Shown piece by piece: positions 17,894 through 17,902 of a DNA stretch of 17,902 nucleotides. The stretch is from Oehlia diaphana (lineage: Eukaryota > Glomeromycota > Glomeromycetes > Glomerales > Glomeraceae). Every line of letters starts with the position of its first letter. Position 1 is the first letter of the stretch. Where the stretch lies: NCBI GenBank assembly GCA_003833135.1, contig QZLH01000259.1:71025-88926 (forward strand), written 5' to 3'. The position numbers and the translations under genes were made by a program. The notes under the pieces were generated by a model. It searched no databases. It worked only from the letters and a program-made list of their open reading frames with translations, and was not told the DNA's origin.

Positions 17894-17902
17894 CAAATAA
17901 AA

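Overview
The window looks like nuclear DNA of a eukaryote with an extremely AT-rich genome. The best guess is an early-diverging fungus of the arbuscular-mycorrhizal type (Rhizophagus-like Glomeromycotina). This is inferred from the base composition, short GT-AG introns of 61-79 nt, a Crypton/DUF3504-type tyrosine recombinase and many short inverted-repeat elements. No bacterial operon, rRNA, convincing tRNA or CRISPR array was seen.

Only two genes look intact and they face each other tail to tail in the centre. On the + strand, 6910-7551 encodes a 213-residue protein with a Gln/Asn/Ser/Thr-rich, nearly uncharged N-terminal half and an unrecognised C-terminal domain. On the - strand, 9303-7722 is a four-exon gene (exons 9303-8526, 8464-8166, 8086-7976, 7910-7722) that splices in frame to a 458-residue tyrosine recombinase. 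All five core catalytic residues are present and correctly spaced: R176, H300, R303, H326, Y335. The 3' ends of the two coding regions are 170 bp apart.

The + strand gene has two dead relatives in the same orientation at 15335-15780 and 17104-17595. Both start with the same ATGAATCC context and share bits of upstream sequence, but both are broken by early stops and indels. Three other stretches look like decayed host or transposon genes on the - strand: 3532-4016, 11976-12282 and 13029-13410.

The remainder is a non-coding repeat landscape. At least six short elements with terminal inverted repeats are visible: 4159-4499, 5552-5814, 5872-5989, 9475-9642, 9796-10064 and 11696-11875. Two weaker candidates lie at 1215-1438 and 14581-15045. 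Four of these loci share a small internal core (CCAGAATTATG followed by TTGGCC), which suggests related or nested elements. Long poly-A tracts and dinucleotide runs mark both window ends and 16463-16547. The overall picture is a transposon graveyard with one apparently intact recombinase gene and one small lineage-specific gene family.
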